Part shown: piece by piece, positions 32,906-41,067 of the stretch | Numbering within the stretch: the first letter of the stretch is position 1 | Layout of the letters: every line of letters begins with the position of its first letter | From: Vulcanimicrobiota bacterium | GTDB taxonomy: Bacteria; Vulcanimicrobiota; Xenobia; Xenobiales; JADMJV01 | Direction of reading: 5' to 3' | Assembly: GCA_019637395.1 (NCBI GenBank) | Contig: JAHBVR010000016.1 | Span: forward strand, 124,001 to 188,000 | DNA: 64,000 bases | The notes under the pieces: model-generated | The model's input: only the letters and a program-made list of their open reading frames with translations | Told to the model about the DNA's origin: nothing | Database searches by the model: none | Made by a program: the position numbers and the translations under genes

Positions 32906-33979
32906 GTGAAGCTCTCTTTGAACTGGTTGCTAATTTTCGTCCCTATCGCGGCGGTATTGAACCATACCCACGCCGGGCCGGCGGTGGTCTTTTTCGCCGC
33001 CTGTCTGGCCATTATTCCGCTGGCGGGCATCATGGGCCAGGCGACCGAGGTGCTGGCCGACCGGGCCGGCGCCGCCGTGGGCGGCTTGCTCAACGCCACT
33101 TTTGGCAACGCCGCCGAGTTGATTATCGCTTATGTGGCCATGTCTAAAGGACTGCATGATGTGGTGAAGGCCTCCCTGGTCGGGTCGATCATCGGCAATA
33201 TCCTGCTGGTGCTGGGAGTGTCCACTGTGGTCGGTGGAATACGCCATAAGATTTTGCGCTTCAACATTACGGCCGCCAGTAGTGGAGCCTCTATGTTGTT
33301 GCTTTCGGCGGTCGGCCTGCTGGTACCCGCCATGTATGCCCATATGGCCCGCAACCCCCACTCCATTCGTGAGTTGTCCACGGAGATCGCGGTCATTCTC
33401 TTGGTCTGCTATCTTTGTAGCCTGATCTTCTCTTTGAAGACCCATAAATATCTCTACGACGGCGGTGCGGCCGCCGAGGCGGCCGAGGAAGCCGACCAAC
33501 TGGAGGGCGGGCATCAAGGGGGTTCCATCAAAGGCGCCATGCTTACCCTGCTGGTGAGCACCTGCGTGGTGGCCTGGATGAGCGAAGTGCTGGTGGGCGT
33601 GGTCGAGGCTGCCTCGGAAACCATGGGCCTTACCGACGTTTTTGTGGGGATTATCGTGGTGGCCGTGATCGGTAACGCCGCCGAGCATAGCAGCGCCGTG
33701 ATGATGGCATTGAAAAACAAGATGGACGTGGCCTTTGGCATAGCCGTCGGCTCCAGCATCCAGATCGCCCTCTTTGTCGCTCCCGTGCTGGTGCTGTGCA
33801 GCCTCGGCATGGATAAGCCGATGGATCTGGTCTTCAGTGAACCCGAGGTGATGGCGGTGATCATCTCGGTGCTGGTGGTCGGGCAGATCAGCCAGGACGG
33901 TGAGTCCCACTGGCTGGAAGGCGTCCAATTGCTCTCGGTTTACATGATCCTGGCCTTCGTCTTCTTCCATATTCGCTAG
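32906..33979 (+). CDS. Calcium/proton antiporter, CAX (CaCA) family
   Basis: 357 residues from GTG 32906 with GGGGAAAGG just upstream (32891-32899). Eleven or so membrane segments in two inverted halves, each with the CAX alpha-repeat: GLLNATFGNAAELIIAY and VIGNAAEHSSAVMMALKN. An acidic, His-containing loop (GGAAAEAAEEADQLEGGHQ) separates the halves. Exchanges Ca2+ for H+ across the inner membrane. The 260-base leader upstream holds hairpins but no riboswitch class I recognise. Possibly linked to the calcium-dependent calpain by theme only. Confidence 0.93.
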   Translation: MKLSLNWLLIFVPIAAVLNHTHAGPAVVFFAACLAIIPLAGIMGQATEVLADRAGAAVGGLLNATFGNAAELIIAYVAMSKGLHDVVKASLVGSIIGNILLVLGVSTVVGGIRHKILRFNITAASSGASMLLLSAVGLLVPAMYAHMARNPHSIRELSTEIAVILLVCYLCSLIFSLKTHKYLYDGGAAAEAAEEADQLEGGHQGGSIKGAMLTLLVSTCVVAWMSEVLVGVVEAASETMGLTDVFVGIIVVAVIGNAAEHSSAVMMALKNKMDVAFGIAVGSSIQIALFVAPVLVLCSLGMDKPMDLVFSEPEVMAVIISVLVVGQISQDGESHWLEGVQLLSVYMILAFVFFHIR

Positions 33980-34274
33980 TTTCTCGATCGCCTGCTGCCC
34001 CAGACGGCGGCAAAGACCCCGCCAGGTAGCCGAGCGGCTGGTCCAGGAATCCACCCGGCACCCCTTCTCGGTCCTGGACTTGAGCGAAGTGCCGGCTTTC
34101 TCCTGTGCGGTGAAAGGACTCGGCCAGGCAGTGGCCGAGAGTGGGCTGACCACCGAGCTACTGCGCGACCGCGACGTGGTCGATCCGGCGCTGGCGAAAC
34201 CGGCTGGGAACAGGTCATCGCCAGGCTCGACGCTTCGCCCCCTGAGTAACTCGGGCCGGAGGAATTCTCTTCAA
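33980..34274 (+). other. Gap before the secretion operon; open frame of unclear status
   Basis: Between the antiporter stop and the first pilin start. One plus frame is open through most of it and, from about 34030, reads like protein (VQESTRHPFSVLDLSEVPAF and onward) into the pilin frame, but without a start that makes sense. It might be a gene remnant. A GGAGGA Shine-Dalgarno site for the pilin gene is at 34257-34262. Confidence 0.3.
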
Positions 34275-35018
34275 GTGAAAGAAGCCCACTGGCCTATGGG
34301 GCGGGCACGAGCATTCACCTTGATCGAAATCATGATTTGCATTGCTCTGTTCGCGATCTTCTTCAGCATCGCCATTCATCGTGCCGACACCGGCGGTTGG
34401 CTCAGCCAGGAAGCCGACTATCGTTTCGCCTTACGCAACGCCCGCCTGCAACTGGAGGATTTACGCGCACTTCCCTTCGATTCTCTGCCCCCTCAGCAAG
34501 TCAAGGTTGGCCGGGACGGCTGGGTCCAACTGGCTCACGGGCAGCTGGTACCGGGCAGCCTGCGCTGCCGGTCCCAGGTTAAAGCGCTCGATGAGCAGCG
34601 GGGACGCGTGCAGCTCAAGGCTGCGGCCGGCCAAACGGTCCTGGTCGACTACGCCTACTACGCCGGCGACCAGGGCGAAGCGCATACCATCCCGAGTTCG
34701 GCCCCCTATCGGATTACTCTGCGCAACTCCCCGGTGGTTAAAGTCGACCGGGTGCACGCCTACCGCGGCAGCCAGTCACGCACGGTAAGTTGCCGGCAAT
34801 TCGGCGACCAGCTTGAGTTCGGCCCGGACATGGCCGGCCAGGTCGTGTCCGTGGACTACTCCGGCGCCCGGGTGCGCAACCAGGTCTCCGGCATCTTTCT
34901 GGACGACCGCCTCTCGCCCAGCGATCAGCCGCAGAACACCCGCCTTCTTTGTGTCAAGGAAGCCTACGGCCAGCCAGGCACCACTCGGATGCAGCTCACC
35001 CTGGTGAAATCTCGATGA
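34275..35018 (+). CDS. Type IV prepilin/pseudopilin with large C-terminal domain
   Basis: 247 residues from GTG 34275 (GGAGGA 12 bases upstream); ATG 34296 is the alternative. Prepilin leader ends GRARA before FTLIEIMICIALFAIFFSIA, so the cleavage site is A/F rather than the usual G/F, with Glu at +5. After the hydrophobic helix comes a beta-rich globular domain of about 200 residues. It would be cut by a prepilin peptidase (not in the window) and join the pseudopilus. First gene of a seven-gene unit in which every stop overlaps the next start. Size and leader suggest a minor or specialised pilin. Confidence 0.82.
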   Translation: MKEAHWPMGRARAFTLIEIMICIALFAIFFSIAIHRADTGGWLSQEADYRFALRNARLQLEDLRALPFDSLPPQQVKVGRDGWVQLAHGQLVPGSLRCRSQVKALDEQRGRVQLKAAAGQTVLVDYAYYAGDQGEAHTIPSSAPYRITLRNSPVVKVDRVHAYRGSQSRTVSCRQFGDQLEFGPDMAGQVVSVDYSGARVRNQVSGIFLDDRLSPSDQPQNTRLLCVKEAYGQPGTTRMQLTLVKSR

Positions 35019-35467
35019 AGCAGCGACGGGCTTTTACGCTGGTGGAGATCGTGGTGGTGCTATGCCTGGTCGGGATTTTGCTGGTCCCGATCGGAAGCGT
35101 GCTGGAAATGGGCTACCGGCATTTCACCACTCTCAGCCGCCAGGCGGACGCCAAGACGGAATGCCAGCACGCCGGCGAACGGATTTTCCGCTGGCTCAGT
35201 CAGCACCCTAAATATCAGATCGACTCGGACAACCACGGCCTCAGCGGAGCCGACGGCAGCCGCATCCGCTGGCGCGAGCAACGCCTGGAGATGACCGAGC
35301 GGGGTCACATGCAGTCGCTGCTGAAATGGCCGGTAGCGGATTTCGCGGTATTACCGCACCGGGGCGGAGTGACTTTGAACCTGACCGTGGATGTGCTGAC
35401 CGATTCGCGCAGTCCCCTCCTGCGTATGCACGAAATCTATGATTACCCCCGGGTGGGCCCATGGTAA
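35015..35467 (+). CDS. Pseudopilin, GspJ/PulG-like minor pilin
   Basis: 150 residues from ATG 35015 in the ATGA overlap. Short leader MKQRRA before FTLVEIVVVLCLVGILL: a class III signal with Glu at +5 and again Ala instead of Gly at -1. The globular part (residues 40-150) has two Trp-containing strands (RWREQRLEMT, LLKWPVADFA). Likely a minor pseudopilin of the complex encoded here. The long upstream open frame to 34949 belongs to the previous gene's region and was ignored. Confidence 0.82.
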   Translation: MKQRRAFTLVEIVVVLCLVGILLVPIGSVLEMGYRHFTTLSRQADAKTECQHAGERIFRWLSQHPKYQIDSDNHGLSGADGSRIRWREQRLEMTERGHMQSLLKWPVADFAVLPHRGGVTLNLTVDVLTDSRSPLLRMHEIYDYPRVGPW

Positions 35468-35790
35468 GGCGGCGCGGAATCACCCTGGTCGGCACTCTGT
35501 GGACCCTGGCGCTGCTGGGCATTCTCTTGAGCGCCACGTTGGGCGGCATTTCGATGCTGCGGGCCCGGCTGCAACGCCACAAGGATCTGCAACAAGCTTC
35601 CGCCCTGGCCGTCTCCGGCCAGGACTATGCCCGCGCTCAGTTGCGCCGGCACCGCTGGCGCCCTCCCCATCATTTCCAATCTCCGGAACTTCCCGGTGGG
35701 GGACATTTTGAGGTGGAGGTCAGCGCCGGCAAAATCCGCAGCACCGGTTACTATGCCCGAGCCCGTCAGCAACTGGAGGCGGCGCCGTGA
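35461..35790 (+). CDS. Small pseudopilin-like protein lacking Glu5 (GspK-like)
   Basis: 109 residues from ATG 35461, overlapping the preceding stop by 7 bases. Leader MVRRRG then ITLVGTLWTLALLGILLSA: Gly at -1 but Gly instead of Glu at +5. In type II secretion only the tip pseudopilin GspK lacks Glu5, so this may be the tip-initiating subunit, though it is much shorter than GspK (usually about 300 residues). Followed by a basic linker and a small beta domain (GGGHFEVEVSAGKIRSTGYY). Confidence 0.75.
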   Translation: MVRRRGITLVGTLWTLALLGILLSATLGGISMLRARLQRHKDLQQASALAVSGQDYARAQLRRHRWRPPHHFQSPELPGGGHFEVEVSAGKIRSTGYYARARQQLEAAP

Positions 35791-37082
35791 GCATCGGCTC
35801 GCAGTTTCACCTGCCCTCTCCGCTGCCCGTGCCTCTGCGCACACGTGGCTTCCGCGTGGCGGGAGCCTGCCTGCTGGCCCAAATTGTGCTCGGCGGCATC
35901 GGGATGGGAGCGGACTATCTGGGGGAAGACTACGGGAAACTGACCGGTTACCTTTCACCCCTGATCGCTCTGCTCAACCTGATCATGTGGCTCAGCTTCT
36001 TTGTTACTTTCTTTTACAACTGGCTGCGCGGCCGCAACGACGCTCAGGACCAACAACTGATTCTGGGCCAACTGGCTGATTTATTGAAGATGGGGCTGTC
36101 CTTGCCGGATGCCCTGGAAGCCCTTTCCCGCCACCAGGGCACCAACTGGCGCTCGCGCTGGTCGCAAGGACGTCGCGCATTCCTATCCCTATCCAACGAA
36201 TGCAATCGAGGCGATGGTCTGGGCGCGGCCATGAGGCGCGACGCCTATTTCCCACCCCACATGGCCAGCCTGTTAGAAATCGCCGAAGAGCGCGGCCTGC
36301 TTATCGAAGTGCTGGAGAACCTGAAGTTGGGCCGCTCGGACCGCCCCTGGTTCACCACCTGGTTCTGGATCCGCCTCTTCTGCCTGTGGCTTTTGGCTCT
36401 GCCCATGGCCGTGTTCCTGTGCACCTACATTATGCCCACCTTTGTAGTGCTCTTCGAGGGGATGAGCTTGCGCTTGCCGGCCGTCACCCAGTTCGCCCTT
36501 ATCGTTATGCGCTGGCTACGCTCCCCGCTGGGAGTCCTGCTGAATCTCTTATTGCCGTTGATTCTGATCGCCACCGTGGTGGCCTGTCATTTCCATACGC
36601 GCTTCGCCCGGCGGGTGCGCGACATCTTGTGCCTGCTGCCTCCCTTTCGCCAGGTCCTCCCCCTGCAAGATCAGGCTTCCGTGGCCATTCTGTTGGCCGG
36701 CGGCCTGCGTCTCGGTCTGGATGAACAGCAGACCCTCGAAGTGGCCTCGATGGGCGCCGATCATCCGGCCTATCGCCGGGCCTTGAGCGTGAGGCCGGGA
36801 AGCATCGCCGACATTCTCAACGCTCATCCCGGCCTCTTCGGTGCCCCTCTGCGCTGGCTGGCCCGCCAAGGGGAGAGGCACGGCAATCTGGAGCAAGCCC
36901 TCAGTTCGGCGGCCGTCTATCTGACCGAAAGAGCCGACCAGGCCAAACTGCGCTGGAGCATCTGGCTGGAATGGATGATGACGATGGCTTTTGCCCTGGT
37001 CGTGTCGTTGATGGTGGTGGGGACTTATCTGCCCATCATTCAGGCCACCATGAACTTGATGGAAACTTCGGTGATGCCGTGA
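35787..37082 (+). CDS. GspF/PilC-type inner-membrane platform protein, copy 1
   Basis: 431 residues from GTG 35787 (4-base overlap). Two helical T2SSF domains: residues about 85-195 (LADLLKMGLSLPDALEALSR) and about 285-420 (ILLAGGLRLGLDEQQTLEVA), each ending near a membrane segment. Extra membrane segments at the N-terminus (GACLLAQIVLGGIGM, LIMWLSFFVTFFYNW). GspF/PilC forms the rotor-like platform that couples the cytoplasmic ATPase to pilus assembly. First of three successive copies; the other two are shorter. Confidence 0.87.
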   Translation: MSIGSQFHLPSPLPVPLRTRGFRVAGACLLAQIVLGGIGMGADYLGEDYGKLTGYLSPLIALLNLIMWLSFFVTFFYNWLRGRNDAQDQQLILGQLADLLKMGLSLPDALEALSRHQGTNWRSRWSQGRRAFLSLSNECNRGDGLGAAMRRDAYFPPHMASLLEIAEERGLLIEVLENLKLGRSDRPWFTTWFWIRLFCLWLLALPMAVFLCTYIMPTFVVLFEGMSLRLPAVTQFALIVMRWLRSPLGVLLNLLLPLILIATVVACHFHTRFARRVRDILCLLPPFRQVLPLQDQASVAILLAGGLRLGLDEQQTLEVASMGADHPAYRRALSVRPGSIADILNAHPGLFGAPLRWLARQGERHGNLEQALSSAAVYLTERADQAKLRWSIWLEWMMTMAFALVVSLMVVGTYLPIIQATMNLMETSVMP

Positions 37083-38077
37083 ACGGATTTTTTGAATCGG
37101 CTCACCTGGCCCGTGACCTGCATCTCTTGCTGCAGGCGGGCATGCCCGTACCCGAAGCGTTGGCTCGCATTCAGGCGCGCTCTAAAGGGCGATGGGGCGT
37201 AGCCGTGCGCAAAGCCCGGGATGCAGCCGCGGCCGGAACGCCACTGGCGGCGGCTCTGCGCAAAGCGCAAGGCTTTCCGCGGCTACTGGTGGACGGACTG
37301 GATGCGGCCGCGGAGGAACTGCCGCTGCAGCGCCTTTCTGAACTGTTGGAGCGCGCCGATTTGCGCCAACGCCAGACCGCCATCGTGCTGGCTTACCCCC
37401 TTATGCTGTTGATCGCGGGGTTGGCGCTGGTGTTGCTGCTCTCCACCACGGTGGGTCAATCTATCCCGAAGTTCCTATCGGAAATTAATACCCAACTGCC
37501 GTTACTCAGCCGAATCACCTTGAATTTTTTGGAGCTAATCAACAACCCGGCCGTTTTGGTCCTGCTGCTGGCAGCCGTGGCCGGATTTGGTTGGGTCCTC
37601 TACGGTTCAGGCCCGGCTGCCGCCTGGCGTTTGCGGGTGCCGCTGATCGGCTCCTGGATCCGGCGCAGCGAGACGGCCACCTGGTTGGACTGGGCCGACT
37701 ACTACCTGGATCAGGATCGGCCTCTGCCCGAGGCCCTGAGACGCGCCGCGCTGGCCTGTCAGGATCTGGCCTTTCGCCAACGGGCCGAGGCAGCCGCGGC
37801 GGACGCCGAGCGCGGCCAGGATGTGAAGACAGCGCTGCAGCGCCAGGGTATGGTAGATGAGTTAGCTCTATGGCTGATGGCTCAAGGAGAAGTTCAAGAG
37901 TTCCCCCCTCACTACCTCAGTCGCGCCTCGCAATTGCTTCAGCGCGAGCTCGATGCCGACGCTGAGGGCGGCCTGGCCTGTCTGGAAGTAGCCAGTCTGC
38001 TGGTGATCTCCGTGGTCCTCTTTCCGATGATCATGAGTTTATTTTTGCCTATTTACAACCTGATGGGGTCACTCTGA
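37079..38077 (+). CDS. GspF/PilC-type platform protein, copy 2
   Basis: 332 residues from GTG 37079, in the GTGA overlap with copy 1 (the frame to 36971 runs inside copy 1). One T2SSF domain at the start (ARDLHLLLQAGMPVPEALAR), a pair of membrane segments (YPLMLLIAGLALVLLLSTTV and FLELINNPAVLVLLLAAVAG), a second, degenerate domain (WADYYLDQDRPLPEALRRAA), and a C-terminal membrane segment. This is the normal order for GspF, slightly shorter than the usual 400 residues. It may pair with copies 1 and 3 in a heteromeric platform. Confidence 0.85.
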   Translation: MNGFFESAHLARDLHLLLQAGMPVPEALARIQARSKGRWGVAVRKARDAAAAGTPLAAALRKAQGFPRLLVDGLDAAAEELPLQRLSELLERADLRQRQTAIVLAYPLMLLIAGLALVLLLSTTVGQSIPKFLSEINTQLPLLSRITLNFLELINNPAVLVLLLAAVAGFGWVLYGSGPAAAWRLRVPLIGSWIRRSETATWLDWADYYLDQDRPLPEALRRAALACQDLAFRQRAEAAAADAERGQDVKTALQRQGMVDELALWLMAQGEVQEFPPHYLSRASQLLQRELDADAEGGLACLEVASLLVISVVLFPMIMSLFLPIYNLMGSL

Positions 38078-39042
38078 TGAGTCAGCCTCAGCCACGCGAG
38101 ATTCTCAATGCTTTGCGCCAACTGGCTATATTGGTGCGGCTCGGCTATCCTCTGGCCGAAGGTCTCCGCCAGATGGCGCCCGATGCCTCTCCCTGGTTGG
38201 CGCGATTGGGGGAAGACATGGAGCGCGGGGACAGCCTGGAGCAAGCCATGGGACGCCAGCCGCGGCTTTTCTCGCCCTATTTCCGTACCCTCATCGAGGC
38301 GGCCGCCGACCATCCACAACCCGACAAAGTGCTGGAAGATTTGAGCCACTGGCTGGAACGCTCCGAACAAGTCGAACGCAAAGTCAATACGGTGCTGACT
38401 TATCCAGCCGTGGTGCTGCTGATGCTTTTTGCCTGCCTGGTGATTGGTCTGGGATTGGTTGCCCCGCTGACCTTCGACCTTATGCACGTCCAGCAAGCCA
38501 ACGCCGTCACTCCCTCCTACCTGGCCTACCTCGTCTGGTTACCGGTGTTGCCGCTTTTGGCGATGCTGCTCTCGCTGGTGCTGGGCCAGCCGGCTCGGCC
38601 ACTGCTCTGGCTCTTTCCTGAGATTCGCAACCTCAATAATCTGGCCAGCCAGGCCGTCTGGGCGCGAGCTTTCGGTTCGCTGCTGGCGGCCGGTGTGCCG
38701 CCGATCGAAGCGGTGGAGAAATCGCTGCCCATCGTCAAGGATGCGCGATTGCGCGGGCAAATGGCCGAGGCCGCCGCGCAGGCGCGGCGCGGCACCAACC
38801 TGGAGACCGCGCTGGCCCGGTGCGGCCTGGAGCCATCGTTGATCTGGTGCCTGGACGGCGAAGCAGTGGCTCAGCGGGTGCTGGACGGAGCCGATGCCAT
38901 CGACCGCGAAATAGGGTTACGCGCCGACCTGCAACTGCGCCTCATGGCGCCCCGCGCGCTGATCCTGATCGGCATCCTGTGCGGGTTGGCGCTGGTCGCT
39001 TTCTGGTGGCCCTTCTATTCGGCCACCGCCGCCATCCAGTGA
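38077..39042 (+). CDS. GspF/PilC-type platform protein, copy 3
   Basis: 321 residues from ATG 38077, sharing one base with the previous stop. T2SSF domain 1 with LRQLAILVRLGYPLAEGLRQ, two membrane segments (YPAVVLLMLFACLVIGLGLV and YLVWLPVLPLLAMLLSLVLG), domain 2 with ARAFGSLLAAGVPPIEAVEK, and a final membrane segment. Full GspF order in a compact form. Low identity to copies 1 and 2 suggests an old duplication or separate roles. It directly precedes the ATPase gene. Confidence 0.85.
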   Translation: MSQPQPREILNALRQLAILVRLGYPLAEGLRQMAPDASPWLARLGEDMERGDSLEQAMGRQPRLFSPYFRTLIEAAADHPQPDKVLEDLSHWLERSEQVERKVNTVLTYPAVVLLMLFACLVIGLGLVAPLTFDLMHVQQANAVTPSYLAYLVWLPVLPLLAMLLSLVLGQPARPLLWLFPEIRNLNNLASQAVWARAFGSLLAAGVPPIEAVEKSLPIVKDARLRGQMAEAAAQARRGTNLETALARCGLEPSLIWCLDGEAVAQRVLDGADAIDREIGLRADLQLRLMAPRALILIGILCGLALVAFWWPFYSATAAIQ

Positions 39043-40205
39043 GTCTGCCTCCGGATCTGGCTCAACTGCTGACTCCCCCGCAGGACTTTGATGCCCGGCC
39101 CGCCGTGGAGTGGTTGATCCGCCAGGCAGCCCGCGCCGGAGCCAGTGATCTCCACCTACGGCCCAATCAGGGCAAAGTCGAAGTGCTGACCCGGGTCGAC
39201 GGCGTGCTGGCCGAGCAACTGGAGCTGCCGGGTGAAATCTACGAACGATTGCTGGTGGGTCTAAAGAATATGGCCCGGGTCCAGTCGTTTCGCAAATCGA
39301 CTCCCCAGGACGGCCGGCTGAGCGTAGACGGCTGCGAGGTGCGCCTGGCCACCGGCCCCAGCCATTTCGGAGAAAAGGTCATCATGCGCCTGGTCCGGTC
39401 CGGCCAGCAGCTGCCCGACCTGGAGCAACTGGGCCTGGAAGAATCTCAGCTACATCGCTGGCAATCCATCCTCCGACAACCGCAGGGATTATTGTTGGCC
39501 ACCGGCCCTGCCGGCAGCGGCAAGACGACCACCCTCTATGCCTCGCTGCGCTGGCTGTGGAAAGGTCAGGCCCGCTGGCTCGGACCGCGCCGCGGCGCCC
39601 GCCTCAATGTAGTGACCTTAGAGGATCCGATCGAAGTGGTTTTGCCGGAATTTACTCAGACGCCGCTGCAACCGGCTGCCGGCATGACTTTCGCCAGCGG
39701 CTTGCGCTCGCTGTTGCGCCAGGACCCGGATGTCATTCTGGTGGGAGAGATCCGCGACCCGGAGACCGCCGCGGCCGCCGTGCAGAGCAGCTTGACCGGA
39801 CATCTGGTGCTCTCTACCGTGCATGCCCGCGACAGCGTTGGAGTAGCGCCCCGTCTGCTGGAACTGGGAGTGGAGCCCTACCTGTTGTCGGCCGCTCTGG
39901 GCGGAGTCATCTATCAAAGATTGCTGCGCCGCCTCTGCGCACACTGCAAGAGCGAGGAGGGAGAGCCGATTGGCTGTGACCACTGCGATTCCAGCGGCTA
40001 CCGTGGACGCGTGGCGGTGGCTGAAGTCATGACCGTCTCGGAAGAGCTGCGTCAGGGAATTTTAGATCGCCTGCCGCTGGCTCGGCTCCGCCGTCTGGCA
40101 GAGGAAAGCGGTATGCTGCCTCTGCTCGAGGGAGCGCGCCTGCTCCTGAAAACAAATTGCACCTCGCAAGACGAGGTGCAACGCTGTGTGGGTGCGTGTG
40201 GCTGA
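39039..40205 (+). CDS. GspE/PilB-type assembly ATPase
   Basis: 388 residues from GTG 39039 in the GTGA overlap. N2 domain with ARAGASDLHLRPNQGKV; Walker A GPAGSGKTTT (about 155-164), Asp box VTLEDPIEV, Walker B LRQDPDVILVGEIRD, His box LTGHLVLSTVHA. The tetracysteine zinc element of GspE/PilB is present: LCAHCK then GCDHCDSSGYRG. The N1 domain of about 150 residues found in most GspE/PilB proteins is missing, so this is a short form. It powers pseudopilus extension and is the only ATPase for three platform proteins. Last gene of the operon. Confidence 0.9.
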   Translation: MSLPPDLAQLLTPPQDFDARPAVEWLIRQAARAGASDLHLRPNQGKVEVLTRVDGVLAEQLELPGEIYERLLVGLKNMARVQSFRKSTPQDGRLSVDGCEVRLATGPSHFGEKVIMRLVRSGQQLPDLEQLGLEESQLHRWQSILRQPQGLLLATGPAGSGKTTTLYASLRWLWKGQARWLGPRRGARLNVVTLEDPIEVVLPEFTQTPLQPAAGMTFASGLRSLLRQDPDVILVGEIRDPETAAAAVQSSLTGHLVLSTVHARDSVGVAPRLLELGVEPYLLSAALGGVIYQRLLRRLCAHCKSEEGEPIGCDHCDSSGYRGRVAVAEVMTVSEELRQGILDRLPLARLRRLAEESGMLPLLEGARLLLKTNCTSQDEVQRCVGACG

Positions 40206-40207
40206 AA

Positions 40208-40387
40208 TTATCCGGCCATAAGCTCTTGTTCCAGGCGGGCCATCTTGGCTTCCGTGGCGGCGATCTGGCGGAACAAACGCTGATGCTGACGAGGGCTGCC
40301 CGTGCGCATCGCTCGCGACAAAACGTGGGATAATTCGCGCTCGGCGGCGCGCATTTCTAAGACCGCAGCTCTTACTCGATCAGGCAT
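40208..40387 (-). CDS. Small basic helical protein, 59 residues
   Basis: ATG 40387 with GGAGG (40397-40401) 9 bases upstream; stop at 40208, 2 bases from the GspE stop. The product starts MPDRVRAAVLEMRAAEREL and ends AKMARLEQELMAG, a charged amphipathic helix pair, perhaps a short coiled coil. No homolog known to me. The strong ribosome binding site and the helical pattern support it as real. It would be the second gene after 40490-40918 if co-transcribed, across 102 bases. Confidence 0.6.
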   Translation of the reverse strand: MPDRVRAAVLEMRAAERELSHVLSRAMRTGSPRQHQRLFRQIAATEAKMARLEQELMAG

Positions 40388-40489
40388 TTTTTTCGTCCTC
40401 CAAAGTTCGACTTTCTAAGGACGATTATGCCGGGGGAAGTGAGCTTTGCTCAGACAGAGCCGTACCCGACCGCTGGTATTGGAATAATC

Positions 40490-40918
40490 TTAGTGTTCCG
40501 GCTGGGAGATGATGACCAGAGTGGGCAACAGCATACCGCTCAGAAAGGCGATAGGCAACAACATCAACGACTGTGAAGCCAGACTGACGAAGGTGAGCAG
40601 GCCGGTCAGGGCGCCCGCCTGAGTGGCCGACAGAACGAATTCAGCCAGCGCATGCTCGCCTCGCTGATGTTCGTAGCGAGCATAGGCGCAGCCGCCCAGG
40701 CTAAAGATCAACCAGGCGGCCAGAGCGCCGACCATCTCGTGGGCGAAGGCCGAACCCAAGGCTCCACCCACCAGGGTGCAGACAAAACCCAGCATCGCTC
40801 CAGTCAGTCCGGAAAGCAGAGTGTCCACTTTTACCGGGGGCAGGGCGCGCGCGCTGGAATGGGTCAATTCGAGTTGGCGTAATAACACTGATTTGTCCTC
40901 CTGGACTGAATCTACCAC
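40490..40918 (-). CDS. Small membrane protein of unknown function
   Basis: 142 residues from ATG 40918. A 25-residue polar N-terminus, then four hydrophobic segments (about 38-58, 63-80, 95-113, 117-136) separated by a short charged loop (ARYEHQRGEHALAE). Gly and Ala are frequent within the helices (GAMLGFVCTLVGGALGSAFA). No signature motif. Inner membrane. AGGA lies before the start. Divergent from 41068. Confidence 0.6.
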   Translation of the reverse strand: MVDSVQEDKSVLLRQLELTHSSARALPPVKVDTLLSGLTGAMLGFVCTLVGGALGSAFAHEMVGALAAWLIFSLGGCAYARYEHQRGEHALAEFVLSATQAGALTGLLTFVSLASQSLMLLPIAFLSGMLLPTLVIISQPEH

Positions 40919-41067
40919 CAGCTTAGGGCGTACCGCTAAAGCAAGGTGAAAACAATCCTGGATCCTTGTAACAAAGTTGTTGCATGATTTTGCGATTCCG
41001 TTAACGCCCCGACATGGTTTGTTTCACCCCGACAAGGGGCCACCCCCGAGGGTTCGAACTCAAAGGA

